From positions 113,524,189 through 113,588,188 of the forward strand of contig NC_058523.1 of the NCBI RefSeq assembly GCF_904849725.1: a DNA stretch of 64,000 bases. Reading direction: 5' to 3'. Source of the stretch: Hordeum vulgare subsp. vulgare. Taxonomy: Eukaryota > Streptophyta > Magnoliopsida > Poales > Poaceae. Shown in pieces: positions 1 through 11,496 of this stretch. Position 1 is the stretch's first letter. Each line of letters begins with the position of its first letter. Made by a program: the position numbers and the translations under genes. The notes below the pieces were generated by a model. It was not told the DNA's origin. It was given only the letters and a program-made list of their open reading frames with translations, and did not search any database.

Positions 1-570
1 CTGAAGGAATTGATACAGGAAGTTCTCGCAGCAGCTCATTTGCAAGGGCCTTGAAGTGTGTGTGCTGCGTCATCCAATCCAGCACCCAAGTGTTGATATC
101 TCTTGGATCTCCAGAGATATGCAGAGTTGCATAGAATTGAAGAACGATGTCGCTGTTCCAGTCGCAGATATCAGAGCACAGAGGGAGCAGTCCTGCTTCA
201 CAAAGAACGTTGAGGACTGGTGCAAAGCAAGGAATTTCTTCAAGCTCAACATGAGGAATATGCATGTGCTGAATTTTTTGTTTCTTTCACAAAGCACAGA
301 TGCATAATAGTTGAGCTGAGTCCTGGTCCAAAACTTCATGTGCCTGTTGCGAGGCTTGTCATAAGGATTTTCTCCAATTAAATACATGCGTTCCTCAAAG
401 AAAGCTTCCTTCTGAAACTTTGGCAGTTTGGAGAAGGGCTTACGCTGCATGGGCTGAAGGTTTTGCTTTTTCCCTTGAGGAGAGACAATCTTTGCCGTCT
501 CCGGATTGATAACTACAAGAGCATTCTCTGTATTTGGCGCAAGGGCATTATCTTCAACATGTTCCTCAGG

Positions 571-735
571 ATGAGGAATTTCATCTGCTTGTGCCTCAGG
601 CTGAGGATCTTGCTCCGGGTGAGGAATTTCATCAACTCGAGCCTGTGGTTGAGGGTTTTGCTCAGGAGGAGGAATCCCTTCATCTTGTGCCTCAGGTTGA
701 GGGTTTTGCTCAGGATTTGGATTTTCTTCAGGCTA
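571..735 (-). repeat. Tandem repeat in M1 ORF3 linker
   Basis: About 2.5 imperfect copies of a ~63-bp unit. On the minus strand they encode Pro/Glu/Gln-rich repeats with cores like DEIPHPEQ. The frame is kept through the repeat. Confidence 0.7.
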
Positions 736-1899
736 AGGATTTTATCCTTGGTTTTCCTCAGCTTGAGGAGTTTGCTTGGTGGAGGAGCCAAATTCTTCAG
801 CTGGTGCAGCTGATCCTTGAGCAGTTTCTTCAGGAGGAATGAATGTCTGAGGACTGTTATCAATTTGAATTTCCTCATCAGTGTGTTCCTCAGACTCATC
901 ATTCTTCATTTCCTCATCAGCTATGTGCTCCTTGTCTTCGCTTTCGAAGGGAGTCATTTCATAGGAAGGAGAAATGTTGAGAGGCACAGGGTCCAACAGA
1001 GCATTTTCATCATGAGACTTGAGGCGCTTGGCCTCACTTGATTCTTCTGTCGAGGAAGCTTTTCTTTTCTTAGCTTCCTTTTCTGCAGCCCTGGTTTTCT
1101 TCACGTCTGATGCAGACAGAATCATTTTCTTCACCTTTGAAGATTTTGGTGAAGGCATTTTCTCTTCACGAGGCGGAGTCGTATCCTTCCTGGCAGTTTC
1201 CTCAGCTGAAGCAGTTTCTTCAGCTGGTGCAGAGTCATCAGCTGCCTTAGAAGCATCAGCTGGAGCAGAGTCATCAGCTGGCTTAGATGCATCAGCTGGA
1301 GCAGTTTCATTAGCTGGAGTAGACTCATCAACTGGAGTTTCCTTGGTTATTTCCTCAATAGCCGGTTCACGAGCACGACTTTCTTGAGGCATTTCCTCAA
1401 CAGGGGCAGGTTGTTCTTCCTCAATCTCACGCTGCTGAGGTGTTGCTGGAGGGGCAGCCTTTTTGTTGTAATCATCAACTGCATTAGTAGCAAACTTGGT
1501 TAAATTGTTCTTGAGACTTTGACGATCACATAGCTTGGTGTACTTGTCTGTCAAAGTCTTCAATTCTGCCTGAGTGGACACAAGTGCATCGGGCATCAAG
1601 CTGAGGAGATTTTGTTTGAGGAATTTCTCCTTTTTTAGCTTCGTAGCCTTTGCTTGTTTCGCTTGCGTCTGCTTCCACTTGGCCTCGTTGATGAAAGTGT
1701 CCACCATGTGGCTGATGCCTGGGGGAAGCTTCAAGTCATCGATAGGTGTGTTGGGGTCATCATACCATACATTGATGTAGTCCAAAAGGACTTTTGGGTC
1801 CACGACGAGAGGAATGGCGCTGCCTGAAGGTTATGCTACCCTCTCCTGCTTGTTTCTGATGATTGCCTGTAGAGTCTCATCATCATATTCATCACTACC

Positions 1900-2019
1900 T
1901 TCTGATGCAGAAGCGACTTTGATGATTTTGCCTGGGCTTGGTCTGGTTCGTCTCCCGCCTTCTAATGCAGAAGGGACTTTGATGATTTTGCCTCGGCTTG
2001 GTCTGGTTCCTCTCCCAGC
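1900..2019 (-). repeat. 60-bp tandem duplication in M1 ORF3
   Basis: Two adjacent copies of a 60-bp unit that differ at a few bases. They encode two copies of a block containing TRPS.GKIIKV. M2 ORF3 has a single corresponding block (SKIITVPS), so the duplication arose after the two copies separated or in the M1 lineage. Confidence 0.7.
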
Positions 2020-2813
2020 AATCACCTTAGTCTTCATTGGAGTTGGTGTAGACTTTGTCTCTCAGCTCGTTGCAGAAGGAACAGAGGAGCTGGAAACAGT
2101 TGGCAGTTTCTTCACAATCTGCTTGTGTTCAAGCTTTGAAGCCTTTGGTGGTGCTGAGGGTTTTGGTGCGGATGCAGGTGCAACCTTCTGAAGCAATTTC
2201 TCCTGAGGCTTTGAAGCCTTTGGTTTCTCCAACACAGACTTCACTTGAGGAACGGCCATGCCAGAAGTTTCAGCTGCAGAGGAGGTGGCCGCAGCAGCAG
2301 CAGCAGACTCTTCATTAAATTTCCTCATGGCAGCTTCTGCCTGCTTCTGAAGCTTAGACAAGTGTTTTATCTTTTCCTCGGGATAGTCATCAATCGTCTT
2401 GAGGCTTGAAGGATGTGCATCTTGATAATCCTCGAGAGGAGGCCGTTTGCTAGGAGGCTTAAGAGCGAATTACTTCGCGTACTTTGGAGTGACGAATCTA
2501 TATTCTTTCCACTCCTTAGCCCATCGGCGTTCTATTTTCTGAAGCCTTATCTTCCTCTTGGGCATTGTTTCTTGCTCATCAGGTGTGCAGCATTCCAGGT
2601 ATATATCATGAGGAATATCGATGGCAGTGTTCTGTTCAACCTTCTTGCCACCCTTTTGCTTCCTTTCATCTTCCATTTTCTTCAGTTGAGACTTTTGGTG
2701 AGGTAATTGAACTCTTGAGGATTCTGATGGAACTTGCAGATTTTCTTCAAGAAACGCTGCAAATGAGTTAAGTTGATGAGAACCTAGAGATTCATCAGCT
2801 GACATTTTTGTAC

Positions 2814-3150
2814 CTGTGAACAGAGTATAGTTGCGAGGAATTTGGAGAGGTCATATGCATTCTCAGATTTGATGAAATTGAAAATTTAAAAGTTGAGGAA
2901 TTTGAGCAGTGGGTTGAGGAATTTGTCTAAGCACTCTGATCTTGGGTTCCAGAGTTGTACATATTCGAAAATTTGCACAATTGAGGAATCTCGTGAAGAC
3001 TTTTAGATGCTTAGTAAAATTCATCAACAGTTGAGGAATATGTAGTGTTTGATGAATAGAGACTAACAGACACTTGAGGAAAAACAGATTTCCCGAATCT
3101 AAGGTAAAATAGTAGATCTAAAGGGGTTGTAAAAATAGTGTTTTATTTAC
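2814..3150 (-). other. Predicted 5'-UTR intron upstream of M1 ORF3
   Basis: On the minus strand a GTAAAT donor begins at 3150 and a CACAG acceptor ends at 2814, eight bases before the ORF3 ATG. The predicted length is 337 nt, against 336 nt for the corresponding segment of M2 (57576-57911). The two introns differ in sequence but keep both boundaries. Splicing is inferred, not shown. Confidence 0.5.
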
Positions 3151-4207
3151 CCTATATAGCACGCACGAAGAACAGAGGAAGAAGCAGAAGTAGATTGCTC
3201 TTCGGCGCGAGGCCACTGCGCCCTAACTTGGCAACAGAGGACAGCTACAGTGGCAACAGACGAAAACGTTCCGGTTCCGGCGTGATTTCGGCGACGGGGA
3301 GGACGAGATTGTAAAGCTTTTCCTCGCCGGCGACGAGACTTCTAGCGGTGGCGCTAGGGATTTGCTGTAGTGGATAGGAGGTCAAGAGAGAGAACGAAGA
3401 GTTTTGACCGGAGGGGGTAAGGACATATTAATAACCCAGGTGAAAATTGTCCGGCTGATTCTTTCGGACCGAACTACCCCTGCCCTTTCATCTCCGCAGG
3501 ACACGTGTAGCAACCGTTTAAAGCGATGGAGATCGTGCTTATCTGATCGTGGGAAGTGGGATTCGTTTACTGTGTAACAATATAAAAATCATTTTTGAGG
3601 ATTTTAGGATTTTGTTACAACATCATCAGCTGACAAGGACGTAGTGAAGATTTTGAACAAAGTTTCAAGTAGAACGCATATGAAGAATTGAATAGACTGG
3701 GTGAGAATAGCATAGAGGGGAAGTAGGATCCGATCACATTCACTTAGATCAAATATCAAGTTGAAGAAATAGCTATAAGTGAATGTTGTTGAGGACTTTG
3801 AAATCAGAGTCTATATATATATCTAGGCAAATGATAATCATTAAGTGTTTTTGAAGATTTTGATTAACTTGAAGATTTTGTGACAAAGCGTCATGTTGAT
3901 GAATTTCAGCTTTGAAGAAAGACAAGTTTGAAGAACAACAACTTTGAAGAAAATCAACTTTTAAGAAATTCAGCTTTGAAGAATTTCAACTTGAGGAAAT
4001 TCAAGTTGGGTGGTGGAGTGACCCACCATATAAGAATGTTGATTTCACACGCCGCGTACAATTGTCGTAGGGCCCTGAGAATCAATTTCTTGGTTGATTT
4101 CCTCACACTAAGGGTGATATTCTTCAACGGTTGGAGAAAATCGATTCTTTGTGTGTTGCACATCTAAGTCATCAATTTTGCATAAGTGTTAGGATGTGTG
4201 CATGTTT
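3151..4207 (-). other. M1 spacer between pol and ORF3, with promoter-like segment
   Basis: About 1.05 kb without a coding frame. On the minus strand, 4207 to about 3450 is AT-rich and full of CTTCAAA-type repeats. From 3434 to 3151 it becomes GC-rich, with a TATA-like stretch (RC of 3421-3434) followed by CGCCGCCGG-rich sequence that looks like a plant 5' UTR. The same order is seen in M2 at 56569-57575. Confidence 0.55.
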
Positions 4208-4305
4208 TTACAAAACATTTGAAGATTCTAAGATATTTAGCTCACACCGCAACTTGCAAAACCTTTTCTCATCCAAGGGCTTAGTGAAGATATCTGCTAG
4301 TTGAT
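4208..4305 (-). pseudogene. M1 pol, last ~30 codons (RNase H C-terminal tail)
   Basis: Minus-strand tail reading LADIFTKPLDEKRFCKLR, then a TAA at 4208-4210. ADIFTKPL is the standard end of Ty1/copia pol. Element A separates it from the rest of pol (14553-16395); the flanks 4301-4305 and 14548-14552 are both TTGAT. Confidence 0.85.
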
Positions 4306-5809
4306 TGATACGTCCATTTTGCATCATGCTTTTATGTTGATATTTATCGCTTTATGGGATGTTATTACACTTCACGGTATAATACTTATGCCTTTTCTCT
4401 CTTATTTTGCAAGGTTTACATGAAGAGGGAGAATGCCGACATCTGGAGTTCTTGCCTGAAAAAGGAGCAAGTTTGAGATACCTATTCTACGCAACTCCAA
4501 AAGCCGTGAAAATCAACGAGGATTTATTTTGGAATTCATAAAAAATACTGGGCCGAAGAAGTACCAGAGGGGAGCCACCAGGAGGCCACAAGCCTGCTAG
4601 GCGGCGCCTAGGGGCCTTGTGGGCTCCCAGTTGGCCCTCTGGCCCCCTCTTTTGCTATAAGGAGGGTTTTGTTCCAGAAAAATTTCAAGAGGAGGCTTTC
4701 GGGAGGAATCACCGCCGCCACGAGGCGGAACTTGAGCAGAACCAATCTAGAGCTCCGGCAGGGCCATCCTGCCGGGGAAACTTCCCTCCTGGAGGGGAAA
4801 TCGTCGCCATCGTCACCACCAACACTCCTCTCATCGGAGGGGACTCATCACCATCAACATATTCATCAGCACCATCTCATCTCCAAACCCTAGTTCATCT
4901 CTTGTAACCAATTTCCGTCTCGCGACTCCAATTGGTACTTTTAAGGTTGCTAGTAGTGTTAATTACTCTTTGTAGTTGATGCTAGTTGGATTACTCGGTG
5001 GAAGATTATATGTTCAGATCCTTGATGCTATTCAATACCTCTCTGGTCAAGAATATTATTATGCTTTGTGAGTAGTCACTTTTGTTCCTGAGGACTTGGG
5101 ATAAGTCTTGTTATAAGTAGTCATGTGAATTTGGTATTCGTTCGATATTTTGATGTGTTGTATGTTGTTTTTCCTCTAGTGGCGTTATGTGAACATTGAC
5201 TACATAACACATCACCATTATTTGGGCCTAGAGGAAGGCATTGGGAAGTAGTAAGTAGATGATGGGTTGCTAGAGTGACAGAAGTTTAAACCCTAGTTTA
5301 TGCGTTGCTTCGTAAGGGGCTGATTTGGATCCACTAGTTTAATGCTATGGTGACTTTGTCTTAATTCTTCTTTTGTAGTTGCGGATGCTTGCGAGAGGGG
5401 TTAATCATAAGTGGGAGGTTTGTCCAAGTAAGGGCAGCAACCAAGCACCGGTCCACCCACATATCAAACTATCAAAGTAGCGAACGCGAATCATATGAAC
5501 ATGATGAAAACTAGCTTGACAGAAATTCCCATGTGTCCTTGGGAGCGCTTTACCTCTGATAAGAGTTTGTCCAGGCTTGTCCCTTGCTACAGAAGGGATT
5601 AGTCCATCTTGCTGCACCTTTATTACTTTTGTTACTTGCTACTTGCTACGAATCATCTTATGACACAACTATATGTTACCGATAATTCCAGTGCTTGCAG
5701 AGATTACCTTGCTGAAAACCACTTGTCAAATCCTTCTTCTCCTCGTTGGGTTCGACACTCTTACTTATCGAGAGGACTACGATAGATCCCCTATACTTGT
5801 GGGTCATCA
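4306..5809 (+). repeat. A 5' LTR
   Basis: 1,504 bp, TGATAC...TCATCA. It has a TATA box (TATAAGG, 4656-4662) 25-30 bases after a GC-rich inverted repeat (about 4573-4630). The repeat is partly deleted compared with the 3' LTR. Confidence 0.92.
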
Positions 5810-5819
5810 AGACTCTTTT

Positions 5820-5837
5820 CTGGCACCGTTGCCGGGG
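5820..5837 (+). other. A primer-binding site (tRNA-Asp type)
   Basis: TGGCACCGTTGCCGGGGA lies 10 bases after the LTR end. It resembles the TGGCGCCGTTGCCGGGGA site, read as tRNA-Asp, used by Athila-type elements, with one substitution. Confidence 0.8.
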
Positions 5838-5915
5838 AGTGAAGCGCCTTTGGTAAGTGGAATTTGGTAAGGAAATATTTATATAGTGTGCTGAAATTTA
5901 TTGTCACTTGTCACT

Positions 5916-8900
5916 ATGGAAACTAATCCTTTGAAGAGCTTGTTCAGGGTATCTTCACCTAGAACGGAAGCACAAGGATTTGCTCCTCAACCTGCTGCAC
6001 CTACTGAAAATACTTGTTATGAATTTCCTTCGGGTATGCTTGAGAAGCTGCTGGCTAATCCTTTTACACGAGATGGAACATCACATCTCGACTTGCATCT
6101 AATCTATGTAGATGAAGTTTGTGGTTTATTTAAGCTTGCAGGTTTGCCCGAGGATGAGGTCAAGAAGAAGGTCTTTCCCTTATCTTTGAGGGATAAAGCA
6201 TTGGCATGGTATAGGCTATGTGATGATACTGGATCATGGAACTAAAACCGGTTGAAATTGGAATTTCATCAAAAGTTTTATCCTATGCATCTAGTACATC
6301 GTGATCGGAATTATATTTATAATTTTTGTCCTCGTGACAGAGAAAGCATCGCTCAAGCTTGGAGGAGGCTTAAATGAATGTTATATTCATGCCCCAACCA
6401 TGAGCTCTAGAGAGAAATTATCATTCAGAACTTCTATGCTCGGCTTTCTCATGATGATCGCACCATGCTTGACACTTCTTGCACAGGTTCTTTTATGAAG
6501 AGAGATATTGACTTCAAATGGAATTTATTGGCAATAATTAAATGCAACTATGAAGATTGGGAGTTTGATGAAGGTAAGGAGTCGGGCATGAATCTCAAGT
6601 TTGATTGCGTTAAATCCTTTGTTGAAACAAAGACTTTTTGTGATTTTAGCGCTAAATATGGACTTGACTCTGAGATAGTAGCTTCATTGTGTGAATCATT
6701 TGCTGCACATATTGATCTCCCTACAGAGAATTGGTTTAAATATCATCCTCCCTTAGAATTCAATGTAGTTAAACCCAATCTAGTTGAAGAGAAAGTCATC
6801 GCTTATAGTGATCCTATTGTTCCCGGTGCTTACATTGAGAAACCACCTTTCCCTCTTAGGATAAAGGATCATTCTAAAGTTTCAACTGTGATACGTAGGG
6901 GATACATTAGAACACCTACACCCCCTGAGCAAATTAGAGTTGAACCTAGCATTGCTATTATCAAAGATCTCCTGTCCGACAATGTTGATGGCTATGATAT
7001 TCACTTCTGTGAAGATGCTGCTAGAATTGCTAAACCACATGCTAGAGACAAACATAGGCATGTTGTTGGCACGACTGTTATTTCTGTTAAGATAGGAGAT
7101 CATTTTTATCATGGTTTATGTGACGTGGGTGCTAGTGTTAGTGCAATACCTCAATCTTTATATGATGAAATTAAAGACGAGATTGCACCTGTTGAGATGG
7201 AACCTATTGATGTCACTATTCAGCTTGCCAATAGAGATACTATCTGCCATTTGGGAATTGTTAGAGATGTTGAAGTCTTGTGTGGTAAAATGAAGTATCC
7301 TGCTGATTTTCACGTTCTTGCTACCACACAAGATAGCTTTTGTCCCATCATATTTGGCAGACCTTTCCTCAATACTGTCAATGCTCATATTGACTGTGAG
7401 AAGCAAACTGTTACTGTTGGCTTTGAAGGTGTGTCACATGAGTTCAATTTCTCCAAGTTTGGTAGACAACCTCATGAAAAAGAGTTGCCTAGTAAGGATG
7501 AAATTATTGCCCTATCTTCTATTGCTATGCCTCCTACTGATCCTTTAGATCAATACTTGCTTGAACATGAAAATGATATGCATATGGATGAAAGGAATGA
7601 GATAGATAGAGTTATCTTTGAACAACATCCTATCCTTAAGAATAATTTGCTTGTTGAACTGCTTGGAGATCCAACCCCACCAAAGGGTGATTTTGTGTTC
7701 AAGCTTAAACAGTTGCATGATACTCTTAAGTATGCTTATCTTGATGAAAAAGAGATATATCCTGTTATGATTAGTGCTAGCCTCTGAGAGCACGAAGAAA
7801 AGAAGTTACTAAAAACTCTGAGGAAGCACCGTGCTCCTATTGGATATACTCTTGATGATCTTAAGGGCATTAGTCCCACTATATGCCAGCACAAGATTAA
7901 AGCTGATCCTGATTCCAAACCAGTTGCCGATCATCAACGGAGATTAAATCCTAAGATGAAAGAAGTAGTAAGAAAAGAAATACTAAAGCTCCTGAAAGCA
8001 GGTAGTATCTATCCTGTTGCTCATAGTGATTGGGTGAGTCCGGTGCATTGCGTCCCTAAGAAGGGAGGTATTACCATTGTCCCTAATGATAAGGATGAAT
8101 TGATCCCATAGAGGATTATTAGTGGCTATAGGATGGTGATCGATTTTAGGAAATTGAATAAAGCCACTAAGAAAGATCATTAACCTTTGCCTTTTATCGA
8201 CCAAATGCTAGAAAGACTGTCTAAACACACACACTTCTGCTTTCTAGATGGTTATTCTGGTTTCTCCCAAATACGTGTTGCACAATCTGATCAGGAGAAA
8301 ACCACTTTCACATGCCCTTTCAGTACCTTTGCTTACAGACGTATGCCTTTTGGCTTATGTAATGCACCTGCCACCTTTCAAAGATGTATGATGGCTATAA
8401 TCTCTGACTTTTGTGAAAAGATTGTTGAGATTTTCATGGATGACTTCTCCGTTTACGGGTCTTCTTTTGATGATTGCCTCACCAACCTTGATCGAGTTTT
8501 GCAGAGATGTAAATATACCAATCTTCTCTTGAATTGGGAGAAGTGCCACTTTATGGTTAATGAAGGCATCATCTTAGGACATAAAATTTCTGAAAGAGGT
8601 ATTGAAGTCGATAAGGCTAAGGTTGAGGCGATCAAGAAAATGCCATGCCCTACATATATCAAAGGTATAAGAAGTTTCCTTGTTCATGCTGGTTTCTATA
8701 GAAGGTTCATTAAGGACTTTTCTAAGATTTCTAGGCCTCTTACCAATCTCTTGCAAAAGGATATTCCATTTGTTTTTGACGATGATTGTGAGGAAGCCTT
8801 CGAAATACTTAAAAAGGCCTTGATAACTGTGCCTATTGTTCAACCACCTGATTGGAACTTACCTTTTGAAATCATGTGTGATGCTAGTGATTATGCTTTT

Positions 8901-10694
8901 GGTGCTGTCCTAGGACAAAGAGTTGATAAGAAGTTGAATGTTATTCATTATGCTAGTAAAACTCTAGACAGTGCCCAAAGAAACTATGCTACTACTGAAA
9001 AGGGATTTTTAGCAGCCGTGTTTGCAGGTGAAAAGTTCAGGTCTTACATAGTTGATTCCAAAGTCACTATTCACACTCATCATGCTGCTATTAAGTACCT
9101 CATGGAGAAGAAAGATGCTAAACCTAGACTTATCAGATGGGTTCTCTTGCTACAAGAATTTGATTTGCACGTTGTCAACAGGAAGGGTGCTGATAACCCC
9201 GTAGCAGATAACTTGTCTAGGTTGGAGAATGTTCTTGATGACCCACAACCTATTGATGATAGCTTTCCTGATGAGAAATTGAATGTCATCAATACTTCAC
9301 GTAGTACACCGTGGTATGCTGATTATGCAAATTATATCGTTGCGAAATATATACCACCTAGTTTCACATACCAGCAAAACAAGAAATTCTTCTTTGATTT
9401 GAGACATTACTTTTGGGATGTTCCTCACCTTTATAAGGAAGGAGTAGATGGTGTTATTAGACGTTGTATACCTGAACATGAACAGGGACAGATCCTATAG
9501 AAGTGTCACTCCGAGGCTTACGGAGGACACAATGCGGGAGATATAACTGCACACAAGATATTGCAATCACGTTTCTATTGGCCGACTCTCTTCAAGGACG
9601 CCAGTAAGTTTGTCTTGTCTTGTGACGAATGTCAAAGAATAGGTAATATCGTTAAACGTCAGGAAATGCCTATGAATTATTCACTTGTCATTGAACCATT
9701 TGATGTTTGGGGTTTTGATTATATGGGACCTTTTCCAAAGTCCAACGGGTATACTCATATCCTAGTTGTTGTTGATTACGTTACTAAGTGGGTAGAAGCT
9801 ATCCCAACTAGTAGTGCTGATCACAACACCTCTATCAGGATGCTTAAAGAAGTTATTTTCCCTAGATTTGGAGTCCCTAGATATCTAATGACGGATGGTG
9901 GTTCACATTTCATTCATGGTGCTTTCCGTAAAATGCTTGCTAAGTATGATGTCAACCATAGAATTGCATCTCCCTATCATCCTTAGTCCAGTGGTCAAGT
10001 AGAGCTAAGTAATAGAGAGATTAAACTAATTCTGCAAAAGACTGTCAATAGGTCTAGAAAGAATTGGTCTAAGAAGCTCGATGATGCACTGTGGACTTAT
10101 AGAACTGCCTATAAGAATCCCATGGGCATGTCTCCGTACAAAATGGTTTACGGTAAAGCATGCATTTACCTCTTGAGCTAGAGCATAAGGCTTATTGGGC
10201 AATCAAAGAGCTCAACTTTGATTTTAAAATTGCTGGTGAGAAGAGGTTATTTGAAATTAGCTCGCTTGATGAATGGAGAACTCAGGCATATGAAAATGCC
10301 AAGTTGTTCAAAGAAAAGGTTAAGAGGTGGCATGATAAAAGGATACAAAAACGTGAGTTCAATGTAGGTGATTATGTCTTGCTATATAATTCTCGTTTAA
10401 GATTTTTTTGCACGCAAGCTTCTCTCTAAATGGGAAGGTACTTACATTGTTGAGGAAGTATATCATTCCGGTGCCATCAAGATCAACAACACAGAAGGTA
10501 ATTTTCCGAGAGTGGTAAATGGGCAAAGAAGCAAGCATTATATCTCAGGTACTCCCATAAATGTTGAAAGCAATATTATCAATACCATAGCTCCGGAGGA
10601 GTACATAAGGGATATTTATCATCCTGTTTCAGACTCCAAATACGAAGAGGTATGTGATTCGGTAAGTAAGCCGACTCCAAAACTTTTCCAGTAG
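5916..10694 (+). pseudogene. A gag-protease-RT-RNase H-integrase polyprotein, decayed
   Basis: Start chosen at ATG 5916 (METNPLKSLF). One frame runs to about 10150, broken by eight stops (6243, 6375, 6408, 7785, 8109, 8181, 9498, 9984). One-base frameshifts follow near 10160 and 10405, and the natural end is TAG 10692-10694. Domains in order: Gag (FPLSLRDKALAWYR, about 6175-6215); aspartic protease (CDVGASVSAIP, 7120-7152); RT ([11 protein letters not shown] 8245, [13 protein letters not shown] 8343, FMDDFSVYG 8434); RNase H ([13 protein letters not shown], from 8880); integrase with HHCC finger (9510-9630) and catalytic core (GFDYMGPFPKS 9712; TDGGSHF 9893). No frameshift separates gag from pol, so the intact ancestor used a single polyprotein. 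Nothing here can make a full protein now. Confidence 0.92.
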
Positions 10695-10975
10695 GAATTT
10701 TTCTCCGTTTTAGATTTTTTAGAAAAATAGAAAAATTTAAAGTAGTCCGGAAAGCGCACGAGGAGGCGACAAGCCTGCCAAGCGCGGGGCACTCCCCTGG
10801 CCGCGCCTGGGGGCTTGTGACCACCTCGTGTGCCTCCCGAACCCTGTTTTCTTGCGGAGTACTCCTTCTAGTCCAAAAAAATCATTATATATTCTCCCAA
10901 AAGGTCTGACCCTCGTATCACGCAAATTTCCTCTGTTTTCGTTTCGAGCTGTTGTGCAGACAGATCTATATCGCT
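10695..10975 (+). promoter_or_regulatory. A internal promoter-like block before its downstream ORF
   Basis: This spacer holds a large GC-rich inverted repeat (10754-10832; arms contain GACAAGCC and GGCTTGTGACC) followed by TATATATTC at 10886-10893 and then ATG 10976. Hairpin-then-TATA is also the layout of the U3 in A's own LTRs (13287-13363, TATA 13392) and of G's LTR (about 63855-63925, TATA 63952). The stem sequences share the ACAAGC / GCTTGTG core. An internal start site for the downstream ORF is inferred. Confidence 0.5.
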
Positions 10976-11496
10976 ATGGCGTCCCCAAAAGCTCTGAAAG
11001 ACAAGATCTTCGAGAAGGTCATCAATCCCTACCCCGCGGGAGTGCTGCAACACCCTCAATCTATCGAGATGCGTGAGGGGGTGCTGCACATCCGTGATGT
11101 TGAGGGCCTAAGAAGACCGGAAGCGTGGAGGCGAGGCTCGAAGCAATGGAGCAACAAGTCTTCAAGTGCTAAGGAATGGTGGAACGCGGACTCAACGCCA
11201 ACCACATGATGATCACGGAGTTCACCAACAAGCACAAGATCGATGCCAATGACATCGGGAAACACCTCTCCAGGCTCTATGACAGAATTGATCACCTCCA
11301 AGCCAAGATCTATGACCTGCAGAACCAAAACTGTTAGTATGAGTATAGATTTAAATCAATACGGTTGGCTGCAGATTTGAGGATTCCGGAGACTCGATCA
11401 TCTTTCCATGATGGAGCACCTATGCCTTGGAAGACGGAGGATCAAACCAAGGTTGCAACAACTCCACAACCATCACCTCCGAAGGAGGACAACTAA
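10976..11496 (+). pseudogene. A downstream ORF2, coiled-coil protein of unknown function
   Basis: Starts MASPKALKDKIFEKVINPYP and should end at TAA 11494-11496, about 173 codons. A one-base deletion near 11123 shifts the frame. In the other frame the text continues (EARLEAMEQQVFKC, then ANHMMITEFTNKHKID and LSRLYDRIDHLQAKIYDLQNQ) with two stops, one after KC and one after QNC. The heptad-like Leu/Ile/Tyr spacing suggests a coiled coil. Athila elements often have an ORF here, env-like in Arabidopsis, but no signal peptide or membrane span is seen. Function unknown. Confidence 0.65.

Larger units (their letters stand above)
1..2805 (-). pseudogene. M1 third ORF (ORF3), decayed, 3' end outside window
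   Basis: Minus-strand ORF starting at the ATG 2803-2805 (MSADES...), three kilobases downstream of the pol end once the nested element is removed. It matches M2 ORF3 (57920-61579) from the first residues (SFAAFLEE) to the PKFQK...NFFEERM / IGENPYDKP block near 420-320. The frame is open from 2805 to about 275 except for stops near 2470, 2062, 1831 and 742; near 275 the frame shifts. The middle is hydrophilic, rich in Glu, Pro, Ala and Lys, with tandem repeats (571-735, 1200-1330, 1900-2019). No signal peptide or membrane segment is visible, so an envelope protein is not supported. Function unknown. Confidence 0.75.
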
